Part shown: one piece after another, positions 23,935-30,647 of the stretch
Position numbering within the stretch: the first letter of the stretch is position 1
Layout of the letters: every line of letters begins with the position of its first letter
Origin: Flavobacterium sp. AG291
GTDB taxonomy: Bacteria; Bacteroidota; Bacteroidia; Flavobacteriales; Flavobacteriaceae
Assembly: GCF_003350375.1 (NCBI RefSeq)
Contig: NZ_QQAR01000019.1
Location: forward strand, 1 to 64,000
Direction of reading: 5' to 3'
DNA length: 64,000 nt
Made by a program: the position numbers and the translations under genes
Notes under the pieces: generated by a model
What the model was told of the DNA's origin: nothing
The model's input: only the letters and a program-made list of their open reading frames with translations
Databases searched by the model: none

Positions 23935-24482
23935 TTGCATTCCATAATATGGTCATTTACCATGCCTGTTGCCTGCATGTTGGCATAAATTACCGTTGAG
24001 CCTACAAATTTAAAACCGCGTTTTTTCATATCCTTGCTAATAGTGTCAGATAATGGGGTAGTGGCAGGTACCTGTGATAATGCTTCAAATTTATTATCTA
24101 CAGGTTTATTGTTGCTAAATGCCCAGTAGTAGCTTGAAAAGCTTCCAAACTCTTTCTGAATCTTTATAAATGCCTGTGCGTTGCTCACTGCGGACAGTAC
24201 TTTTAATCTGTTCCTGATGATACCGGTGTCCTGTAATAATTCTTCAATTTTCGTTTCGTTATATCTGGCAATTGTCTTATAATCGAAATTGTCAAAAGCC
24301 TTTCGGAAGTTTTCACGCTTGCGTAATATAGTTATCCAGCTCAGACCTGCCTGAAAGGTTTCTAATAGTAGGAATTCAAATAGTTTATGATCGTCATAAA
24401 CGGGTTTGCCCCATTCGTTATCGTGATAGTCTTCGTAAAGTGAGTCGCCTACACACCATTTACAACGCTTTTTGCCTGTCAT
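23925..24482 (-). CDS. tag: DNA-3-methyladenine glycosylase I
   Basis: A 185-residue Tag of normal size. Signatures are RCKWCVGDSLYEDYHDNEWG, FEFLLLETFQAGLSWITIL, TGIIRNRLKVLSAVSNA and FVGSTVIYANMQATGMVNDH. It removes 3-methyladenine from alkylated DNA (base excision repair). It overlaps the transporter gene upstream by 23 bases, implying co-transcription. The C-terminal CNFR and stop are written in repeat words. Confidence 0.95.
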   Translation of the reverse strand: MTGKKRCKWCVGDSLYEDYHDNEWGKPVYDDHKLFEFLLLETFQAGLSWITILRKRENFRKAFDNFDYKTIARYNETKIEELLQDTGIIRNRLKVLSAVSNAQAFIKIQKEFGSFSSYYWAFSNNKPVDNKFEALSQVPATTPLSDTISKDMKKRGFKFVGSTVIYANMQATGMVNDHIMECNFR

Positions 24483-25143
24483 GACTGGTATTGTTTGATT
24501 TTTCGTTATGGATATATTTTTCTATCAGATAGTGTCCGAGATAAATTAGTGGGGTAAGCAATATAGCAATTATTAGTTTTACAAAGTATCCGGTTAAACC
24601 CGATGCAATATAGGTTTGAGTGTCCATTTGTCCTGTTGCCCAAAAGGCTATGCCCAAAACAATGAAACTGTCAAAAAATTGTGATATCACTGTAGATCCT
24701 GTACTTCGCAGCCAGATATATTTATTGCCTGTTTTTCTTTTTACCCAATGGAAGAGTGTGGCGTCAATTAGCTGTGAAACTAAAAATGCGGTTATACTTC
24801 CTACTATTATCCACATTCCCTGACCAAAAACTGCATTAAACTGAGAATCCTGAACTCCCATTCCTTTAACTGCGGGGATACTCAATGCCAACCAAAGCAT
24901 GAAAAAACAATAGGCAATTAAACCCGCGGTAATATACGATAAACGACGTACACCTTTTTCACCAAAATATTCGTTGATGAGGTCTGTAGTGATAAAAACT
25001 ATTGGCCATGGCAATATCCCTACACTCATGGGTACGGTAGCCACATTTATAAGTTTGCCGCCTATAAGCTCGGCAACTACGGCATTGGTTATGAAAATTC
25101 CTGCGAGGATAACGTATACAGTGTCTTTACGGGTCTGAAACAT
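24460..25143 (-). CDS. Queuosine precursor transporter (YhhQ/VUT family)
   Basis: A 227-residue membrane protein of the DUF165/VUT family with six or so helices. Typical segments are ITNAVVAELIGGKLI, PWPIVFITTDLINEYFG, FLVSQLIDATLFHWVKR and STVISQFFDSFIVLGIAFW. Family members import queuine or preQ0/preQ1 for tRNA modification. No preQ1 riboswitch is visible upstream. Start ATG at 25143; a TACCTTTA -7-like box lies at 25161-25168 on the minus strand. Confidence 0.9.
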   Translation of the reverse strand: MFQTRKDTVYVILAGIFITNAVVAELIGGKLINVATVPMSVGILPWPIVFITTDLINEYFGEKGVRRLSYITAGLIAYCFFMLWLALSIPAVKGMGVQDSQFNAVFGQGMWIIVGSITAFLVSQLIDATLFHWVKRKTGNKYIWLRSTGSTVISQFFDSFIVLGIAFWATGQMDTQTYIASGLTGYFVKLIIAILLTPLIYLGHYLIEKYIHNEKSNNTSHDRQKAL

Positions 25144-25323
25144 AGGTTAAGGGTAAAGAGTAAAGGTATTAATAATTTATATTTTATGGCATTTATAAGT
25201 TTGAAGGGGATGTCTTTTAGAAAATCATATTTTTTTGCGGATGAAATTTGTTTTTAGAGGGGGTGTGTATTAAAAATTTGTAAAATTTCACATTCAGTAT
25301 AGTATTTTTCAGGGGTATATGTT

Positions 25324-25331
25324 TATATTTG
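25324..25331 (+). promoter_or_regulatory. -7 element of ald
   Basis: TATATTTG, perfect TAnnTTTG, 24 bases before the ATG. The -33 position reads TTT rather than TTG. Confidence 0.55.
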
Positions 25332-25354
25332 TATAAAATTATAAATCATACGCT

Positions 25355-26458
25355 ATGAAAATAGGGGTGCCAAAGGAAATTAAGAATAATGAAAGCCGGG
25401 TAGCCCTTACTCCGGCGGGGGTGTTCGAATTGGTTAACTACGGGCATCAGATTTATATTCAGGAATCGGCGGGCGAGAGCAGTGGTTTTTCCGATGAAGA
25501 TTATCGTGATGCCGGAGCAGTGATGTTGCCAACTGCTGAAGGTGTTTTTGCAATAGCTGATATGATCGTGAAGGTAAAGGAGCCAATAGCTTCAGAATAT
25601 CCTCTGATCAAAAAGAATCAGGTGATATTTACCTATTTTCACTTTGCTTCAAGTGAAGCGCTTACCAAAGCCATGATTGCAAGTAAGGCTGTATGTATTG
25701 CGTATGAAACTGTAAGTGATGACGATGGTTTTCTCCCATTGCTTACGCCAATGAGTGAGGTGGCGGGGCGTATGGCTATTCAGCAGGGAGCTAAGTATCT
25801 TGAGAAGCCTATAAAGGGAAGGGGCGTATTGCTTGGCGGTGTGCCGGGTGTTCCTCCCGGAAGGGTACTGGTGCTTGGTGCCGGTGTCGTGGGAGTTCAG
25901 GCAGCGAAGATGGCAGCCGGTTTAGGAGCGCATGTTACGATATTGGATATCAATATGAAACGCCTTCGTTATGTAAATGATATTATGCCAAGCCACGTTG
26001 TGACTGAATTTTCGAGTGTTTATAATATAAAGAAACATATAAAAGATCACGATCTTATCATTGGGGCAGTATTGATTCCCGGGGCAAAAGCGCCGAATCT
26101 AATAACCCGTGAAATGCTAAAAGATATGCGCCCGGGTACGGTTCTGGTTGATGTAGCGGTTGATCAGGGTGGTTGTTTTGAAACAACGCGTCCTACAACG
26201 CATGAGGAGCCTACATTTGTTATAGATGATATTGTGCATTACTGTGTGGCTAATATGCCGGGAGCGGTGCCGTATACGTCTACACTGGCGCTTACTAATG
26301 TTACGCTGCCTTATGTGTTGAAGCTGGCTAACCTTGGCTGGGAGGAGGCTTGCAGTAAATATCCTGATTTAGGCCGTGGACTTAATGTTGTAAAGGGAGA
26401 GGTTGTTATTGAAGAAATAAAAAAAGCTTTTGAAGAAGTGGATCTGGTGATACGTTAA
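25355..26458 (+). CDS. ald: Alanine dehydrogenase
   Basis: A 367-residue enzyme. MKIGVPKEIKNNESRVALTP at the start, KVKEPIASEYPLI, the catalytic-region FTYFHFASSEALT, nucleotide loop VLVLGAGVVGVQAAKMAAGLGA, DVAVDQGGCFETTRPTTHEEP and ANMPGAVPYTSTLALTN. It interconverts L-alanine with pyruvate, ammonia and NADH. Monocistronic with a terminator shared with tsf. Confidence 0.97.
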   Translation: MKIGVPKEIKNNESRVALTPAGVFELVNYGHQIYIQESAGESSGFSDEDYRDAGAVMLPTAEGVFAIADMIVKVKEPIASEYPLIKKNQVIFTYFHFASSEALTKAMIASKAVCIAYETVSDDDGFLPLLTPMSEVAGRMAIQQGAKYLEKPIKGRGVLLGGVPGVPPGRVLVLGAGVVGVQAAKMAAGLGAHVTILDINMKRLRYVNDIMPSHVVTEFSSVYNIKKHIKDHDLIIGAVLIPGAKAPNLITREMLKDMRPGTVLVDVAVDQGGCFETTRPTTHEEPTFVIDDIVHYCVANMPGAVPYTSTLALTNVTLPYVLKLANLGWEEACSKYPDLGRGLNVVKGEVVIEEIKKAFEEVDLVIR

Positions 26459-26525
26459 TCTGATTATTTATCAGCCTTAGACTTTCGGCTTTAAAAACTT
26501 AGAGTTATAAATTTAGTTTTCGTTA

Positions 26526-26546
26526 TTGTTTGTTTGTTTGTTTGTT
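26526..26546 (+). repeat. TGTT tetranucleotide repeat
   Basis: About five tandem TGTT/TTTG units lie between ald and the tsf terminator, 70-90 bases after the ald stop and outside any gene. Confidence 0.6.
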
Positions 26547-26576
26547 GTTTCCGGTCGGAGGAGTCTGACCATAAAA

Positions 26577-26603
26577 AAACCCCAAATTGTAAAATTTGGG
26601 GTT
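26577..26603. terminator. Terminator between ald and tsf
   Basis: AACCCCAAATT and AATTTGGGGTT pair perfectly (11 bp, GTAA loop), with an A-run before and TTCTTTG after. It serves tsf on the minus strand and probably ald. Confidence 0.9.
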
Positions 26604-26627
26604 CTTTGTTTTATAAAAGAGGTTTAC

Positions 26628-27452
26628 TTATGCAAGTGCAACTCTTTTGAATCCTGTAACTACAAGGTTAGCATCAACAGACTTGATGTACTCGCTTACG
26701 CTAAGTTTGTTGTCTTTGATGAAATCCTGGTTAACAAGAGTGTTGTCTTTAAAGAAACGTCCAAGTTTACCTTTAGCGATGTTTTCAAGCATAGCTTCCG
26801 GTTTACCTTCCTGACGTAGTAGATCTTTAGCGATCTCGATTTCTTTCTCGATAGTTGCAGCGTCAACACCTTCCTCGTTAAGAGCGATAGGAGCCATAGC
26901 AGCAGCCTGCATAGCAACGTTACGTGCAGCTTCTTCACCACCAGCTACGTTAGCAGAAAGGCTAACAAGAGTAGCGATTCTGTTACCAGCGTGGATGTAA
27001 GAACCAACGAATGCACCTTCAAGTCTTTCGAAAGAACCGATCTCGATTTTTTCACCGATTACACCTGTCTGCTCAGTTAGTTTGTCAGCAACAGTAAGAC
27101 CGTTGAAATCAGCAGCAAGGAAATCTTCTTTAGAAGTAAAGTTAAGTGCAAGAGCAGCAAGGTCGTTAGCAAGCTTAACGAAAGCCTCGTTTTTAGCAAC
27201 GAAGTCGGTTTCACAGTTAAGAGAGATAACTACACCAGTAGTTTTGTCAGCGTTAACAACAGCGATAACAGCACCTTCAGTAGACTCACGGTCAGCTCTG
27301 TTAGCAGCTACTTTCTGACCTTTTTTACGAAGGTTCTCGATAGCTTTGTCAAAATCTCCATCAGCTTCTACAAGTGCTTTTTTGCAGTCCATCATACCAG
27401 CACCTGTAATTGTTCTTAGTTTATTTACGTCAGCAGCAGTAATATTTGCCAT
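26628..27452 (-). CDS. tsf: Elongation factor Ts
   Basis: A 274-residue EF-Ts starting MANITAADVNKLRTITGAGMM at 27452; an upstream in-frame start would add 23 residues unlike the family. The UBA-like N-terminus (GAGMMDCKKALVEADGDF) and the core CETDFVAKNEAF, IHAGNRIATLV, NVAMQAAAMAP are clear. It exchanges GDP on EF-Tu. It follows rpsB, the conserved rpsB-tsf order, but 103 bases apart with its own possible promoter. Confidence 0.97.
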   Translation of the reverse strand: MANITAADVNKLRTITGAGMMDCKKALVEADGDFDKAIENLRKKGQKVAANRADRESTEGAVIAVVNADKTTGVVISLNCETDFVAKNEAFVKLANDLAALALNFTSKEDFLAADFNGLTVADKLTEQTGVIGEKIEIGSFERLEGAFVGSYIHAGNRIATLVSLSANVAGGEEAARNVAMQAAAMAPIALNEEGVDAATIEKEIEIAKDLLRQEGKPEAMLENIAKGKLGRFFKDNTLVNQDFIKDNKLSVSEYIKSVDANLVVTGFKRVALA

Positions 27453-27481
27453 TTTGAATATTGTTTTTGAGTTAAAAAAAT

Positions 27482-27541
27482 AAAAGCCGTTATGATGATA
27501 ATATGCTACAAAAGTAAACATCTACCAGCACAACGGCTTTA
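27482..27541 (-). promoter_or_regulatory. Long-loop stem and -7 element between rpsB and tsf
   Basis: AAAGCCGTT near 27484 and AACGGCTTT near 27540 can pair, followed on the minus strand by a T-rich run, giving a terminator-like structure with a 40-base loop. Inside the loop the minus strand reads TACTTTTG (27513-27520), a good TAnnTTTG. tsf could thus be fed both by partial readthrough and by its own start. Confidence 0.5.
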
Positions 27542-27555
27542 TTGTAATGTTATCT

Positions 27556-28335
27556 TTACTCTTCAGTAGCAGCAGGAGCTTCTGTTTGAGCAGCAGCAGG
27601 AGCAGCAGCTTCTACAGTCTCTTCGTTGAAGTCTTCTTTGTCTGATTTTCTATCAGAAAGACCTTCAACAACAGCACCAGTTACAAGAGCTAAGATTTTT
27701 TCTATTGATTTAGAAGCATCATCATTTGCAGGGATAACATAGTCAACCTGACGTGGGTCAGAGTTGGTATCTACCATTGCGAAAACCGGAATGTTTAATT
27801 TTTGAGCTTCTTTTACTGCGATGTGTTCAGCTTTGATATCTACAACGAATAACGCAGCCGGAAGCCTTGTCATGTCAGCTATAGAACCTAAGTTTTTCTC
27901 AAGTTTTGCACGTAGACGATCAACTTGCAGACGCTCTTTCTTAGAAAGCGTGTTGAATGTACCGTCTTTCTTCATTTTATCGATAGAAGCCATTTTTTTA
28001 ACAGCTTTACGGATAGTAACGAAGTTTGTTAGCATACCACCAGGCCATCTTTCAGTGATGTATGGCATGTTTGCAGCTGCTGCTTTTTCAGCAACGATAT
28101 CCTTAGCTTGTTTTTTAGTAGCAACGAAAAGGATTTTTCTGCCTGATGCAGCGATCTTTTTAAGAGCCTCGTTAGCCTCTTCGATCTTAGCTGCAGTTTT
28201 ATACAGGTTGATAATGTGAATACCATTACGCTCCATGTATATGTAAGGGGCCATGTTCGGGTCCCATTTTCTGGTCATGTGTCCAAAGTGTACACCTGCT
28301 TCCAGTAAGTCTTTAACTTCTACTTTATTTGCCAT
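27556..28335 (-). CDS. rpsB: 30S ribosomal protein S2
   Basis: A 259-residue S2: DLLEAGVHFGHMTRKWDPNM, YIYMERNGIHIINLYKT, FVATKKQAKDIV, YITERWPGGMLTNFVTIRK, PAALFVVDIKAEHIAVKEA and PVFAMVDTNSDPRQVDYVIPANDDASKS. The last 35 residues are a Glu/Ala-rich tail. The gene has a 170-base leader with a possible regulatory fold. Confidence 0.98.
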   Translation of the reverse strand: MANKVEVKDLLEAGVHFGHMTRKWDPNMAPYIYMERNGIHIINLYKTAAKIEEANEALKKIAASGRKILFVATKKQAKDIVAEKAAAANMPYITERWPGGMLTNFVTIRKAVKKMASIDKMKKDGTFNTLSKKERLQVDRLRAKLEKNLGSIADMTRLPAALFVVDIKAEHIAVKEAQKLNIPVFAMVDTNSDPRQVDYVIPANDDASKSIEKILALVTGAVVEGLSDRKSDKEDFNEETVEAAAPAAAQTEAPAATEE

Positions 28336-28393
28336 TTTTGTAATAGTTTACGTTCTGTTGAGTAAGCAATGAGTAAGTGGCGAAAATTCGGCC

Positions 28394-28438
28394 TTGCCCA
28401 TTTAGATGCTAAACTAACCCCTCACCTCGGTGGGGCAA
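28394..28438 (-). promoter_or_regulatory. Possible structured leader of rpsB
   Basis: On the minus strand TTGCCC pairs with GGGCAA (28394-28399/28433-28438), enclosing a TTTAG-CAT-CTAAA hairpin and a CACC/GGTG stem, a three-way-junction shape. It lies about 60 bases before the rpsB start. rpsB leaders are sites of S2 autoregulation in other bacteria. Fold drawn by eye only. Confidence 0.4.
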
Positions 28439-28482
28439 CAACAACATTGTTTTTAAATTCAATAATAAAAATGAATAGTATT

Positions 28483-28502
28483 GGATGATAAAATCCAATA
28501 AT
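28483..28502 (-). terminator. Weak hairpin after rpsI
   Basis: ATTGGAT and ATCCAAT pair around a short AT-rich loop just after the rpsI stop on the minus strand; no strong T-run, so readthrough into rpsB is possible. Confidence 0.4.
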
Positions 28503-28508
28503 GACATA

Positions 28509-28895
28509 TTAACGTTTAGAGAACTGGAATCTTTTACGAGCTTTCTTCTGACCGAATTTCTTACGCTCTACCATTCTTGGATCTCTTGTTAATAGGCCTT
28601 CTGGTTTAAGGATGCTTCTGTTTTCAGCATCAACTTCGCACATAGCACGAGCGATAGCCATTCTTACAGCTTCAGCTTGTCCTGTAGTACCACCACCGTA
28701 AACATTAACTTTAACGTCAAAGTTTTCAGCAGAACCTGTCATTGCAAGTGGCTGTAATACTTTGTACTGTAATGTTGCAGTTGGGAAATAAGTTGCAAAT
28801 TCTCTTTTGTTAACCGTGATTTTACCAGTTCCTTCAGAAAGGTAAATACGGGCAACAGCAGTTTTTCTCCTGCCAATTTTGTGAATTGTTGCCAT
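28509..28895 (-). CDS. rpsI: 30S ribosomal protein S9
   Basis: A 128-residue S9: HKIGRRKTAVARIYLSEGTG, VNVYGGGTTGQAEAVRMAIA, and the C-terminal tail ending RKRFQFSKR that contacts P-site tRNA. It begins 3 bases after the rplM stop, the universal L13-S9 operon. Confidence 0.98.
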   Translation of the reverse strand: MATIHKIGRRKTAVARIYLSEGTGKITVNKREFATYFPTATLQYKVLQPLAMTGSAENFDVKVNVYGGGTTGQAEAVRMAIARAMCEVDAENRSILKPEGLLTRDPRMVERKKFGQKKARKRFQFSKR

Positions 28896-28898
28896 GTT

Positions 28899-29354
28899 TT
28901 ACTTTAAGTCGTTTAGATTAACGGTTTTAGGAGACTGTGCAGCATGTTTGTGCTCAGGTCCTACATATACATTCAGGTTGCGGAAAAGTTCAGCTCCTAG
29001 TTTGTTTTTAGGAAGCATACCTTTTACAGCTTTCTCTACTAAGATTGCAGGGTTTTTTGCCTGTACAACTTTAGCAGTTAAAATTCTCTGACCTCCTGGG
29101 TAACCTGTGTGGCGGATGTAAGTTTTGTCCTCCAGTTTGTTTCCAGTTAGGTTGATTTTGTCTGCATTGATAACGATTACGTTATCTCCACAGTCCACGT
29201 GCGGTGTATAATTTGTTTTGTATTTACCTCTTAAAAGCATCGCAACTTTAGAAGCAAAACGGCCCAAATTATGACCTTCAGCGTCAACAACGATCCACTC
29301 TTTCTGAGCAGTAGCTTTGTTAGCTGAAACTGTCTTGTAGCTTAATGTGTTCAC
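28899..29354 (-). CDS. rplM: 50S ribosomal protein L13
   Basis: A 151-residue L13: WIVVDAEGHNLGRFASKVAMLL, NYTPHVDCGDNVIVINADKI, KTYIRHTGYPGGQR, AVKGMLPKNKLGAELFRNLNVY. First gene of the rplM-rpsI operon, with a canonical promoter 46 bases upstream. Confidence 0.98.
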   Translation of the reverse strand: MNTLSYKTVSANKATAQKEWIVVDAEGHNLGRFASKVAMLLRGKYKTNYTPHVDCGDNVIVINADKINLTGNKLEDKTYIRHTGYPGGQRILTAKVVQAKNPAILVEKAVKGMLPKNKLGAELFRNLNVYVGPEHKHAAQSPKTVNLNDLK

Positions 29355-29399
29355 AATAAATTATTTTAATTAAACATTCCATCCCCAATAAAGGGAGCG

Positions 29400-29429
29400 C
29401 AAAAGTACAACTATTTCTTAGAAATTCAA
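29400..29429 (-). promoter_or_regulatory. Promoter of rplM-rpsI
   Basis: On the minus strand TTG (29427-29429), 19 bases, TACTTTTG (29400-29407): full match to the Bacteroidota consensus. The leader is about 40 bases. Confidence 0.85.
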
Positions 29430-29503
29430 ACAGATAGGAAAAATTATTCTAAATAGATAATTTTTTGAGTGTGAAGATAATATACATATATATTATTATT
29501 GAC

Positions 29504-30001
29504 TTATTCTTTTGGAACCCTTCCCGAAATCATATTAGGCTTGTTTTCAGCAAAGTTCATTTCATCCCAGTAATAATATTCATCATTCCTGTAGTCGCCA
29601 AGATTTATCGTGTCAAAACAATCCATGCCTTCAGTTGGGGAGACACCGAGTGCAAAAAGAACTTCATTGATACTGGTGTCTTTTATAATAGCAATTCTGT
29701 CCTCATAAAGAGAAGCGCATTGTGTGCCTATGCATCCAAAATAATCTGTCTGTATAATTGCGTATTGCTTAAATCCTATTTCTTCTGCGAGAAAGAATGA
29801 AAGAGGTGATGCCCAGTCGATGTCTTCACTTTCTGAATCCATATCTACCCCGGTTTTGTTATGCCAATAATACATGGACTCATCGAAAAGAATAATTATA
29901 GCGAATCCGTTCTCGAATGCTGCAGCTAACTGATATTTCTTAATAGAGTCAGGATTAGCTTGGTCTCCATGCCCGATAATTGCACAAATGTTATGGCCCA
30001 T
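29504..30001 (-). CDS. Hypothetical protein, 165 residues
   Basis: I do not recognise this family. It has no signal peptide or membrane segment. It starts MGHNICAIIGHGDQ, is acidic and rich in Asp, Tyr and aromatic residues (DESMYYWHNKTGVDMD, NDEYYYWDEMNF) and has a central FGCIGTQCASLYEDR. The composition and steady codon use look like a real cytoplasmic protein. It ends 150 bases after the rplM promoter region and shares direction with the lipoprotein gene 28 bases upstream, so the two may be co-transcribed. Confidence 0.75.
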   Translation of the reverse strand: MGHNICAIIGHGDQANPDSIKKYQLAAAFENGFAIIILFDESMYYWHNKTGVDMDSESEDIDWASPLSFFLAEEIGFKQYAIIQTDYFGCIGTQCASLYEDRIAIIKDTSINEVLFALGVSPTEGMDCFDTINLGDYRNDEYYYWDEMNFAENKPNMISGRVPKE

Positions 30002-30028
30002 TAGTTTATTTTTAGCTAATATAAAAAC

Positions 30029-30505
30029 TTACTCCAATGGCCTCAACGTATTACTATACGTAATTAAAAACGGATTGTCAGCACCGGGCTGTTTCATCAG
30101 GTAAATGTATTTGTGCTTCTTAGCTTCTTTCGACGAAATAACCGCTTCTTTTTTGGTCAGGTTGTCGTATACTTTTGTGTCGATAGTGTTATCTATGCGT
30201 ATTTGGTCTGCTATTCCTGTTTTTTTGTTCGAAATAGGATACTCCTTGTATAGTGTTTTCTTCTCATTAGATATAATTACCTGTTCTCCCTTATAATTTT
30301 GGGTAAGTATTAGCACTGAATAATTTGCTTCTGTTGCATTCAGTTTTTTTAATAGAGCCAATCGTTCTTTTTCGGATGCCGATTTAAAGTCGTCTTTATA
30401 TTGTACTTGTGGTTTAGCGTTAGCGGTAGCTTTTTTTGAAGTATCGCACGATATAACGGATAGGATAGTAATCAATAAAAGGATTGTCTTTTTCATGGTG
30501 TTCAT
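30029..30505 (-). CDS. Hypothetical lipoprotein with DUF4252-like size
   Basis: A 158-residue lipoprotein: MKKTILLLITILSVISC gives the lipobox with Cys followed by DTSKKA. The mature part is Lys-rich and contains LKKLNATEANYSVLILTQNY and a C-terminal YLMKQPGADNPFLITYSNTL. No family is recognised with confidence. Two in-frame ATGs (30505, 30496) lead to the same signal peptide; the second begins directly with MKK and may be the real one. Confidence 0.78.
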   Translation of the reverse strand: MNTMKKTILLLITILSVISCDTSKKATANAKPQVQYKDDFKSASEKERLALLKKLNATEANYSVLILTQNYKGEQVIISNEKKTLYKEYPISNKKTGIADQIRIDNTIDTKVYDNLTKKEAVISSKEAKKHKYIYLMKQPGADNPFLITYSNTLRPLE

Positions 30506-30581
30506 TTTCGTATTTGTGTGTATTTATAAAAGTAACGCACAGAAAAAGCGTTTCATATTCCTTTAAGATATATATAACATA

Positions 30582-30613
30582 AAAAGGGCTTCCGTTAAAC
30601 ACGGAAGCCCTTT
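30582..30613 (-). terminator. Terminator of the susCDE-amylase operon
   Basis: AAGGGCTTCCGT and ACGGAAGCCCTT form a perfect 12-bp stem. On the minus strand it is followed by TTTTTA, 35 bases after the amylase stop. Confidence 0.92.
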
Positions 30614-30647
30614 ACAAAATTTGAATATTTAAAATAACTAACTCAAT

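Noticed and set aside
25144..25354. preQ1 riboswitch before the queuosine precursor transporter.
   Set aside because: No CCC-rich pseudoknot pattern or A-rich tail could be found in the leader; the start is too close to the -7 box.
27453..27521. Longer EF-Ts start at 27521.
   Set aside because: The extra 23 residues are aromatic-rich and unlike any EF-Ts; they overlap the putative regulatory hairpin.
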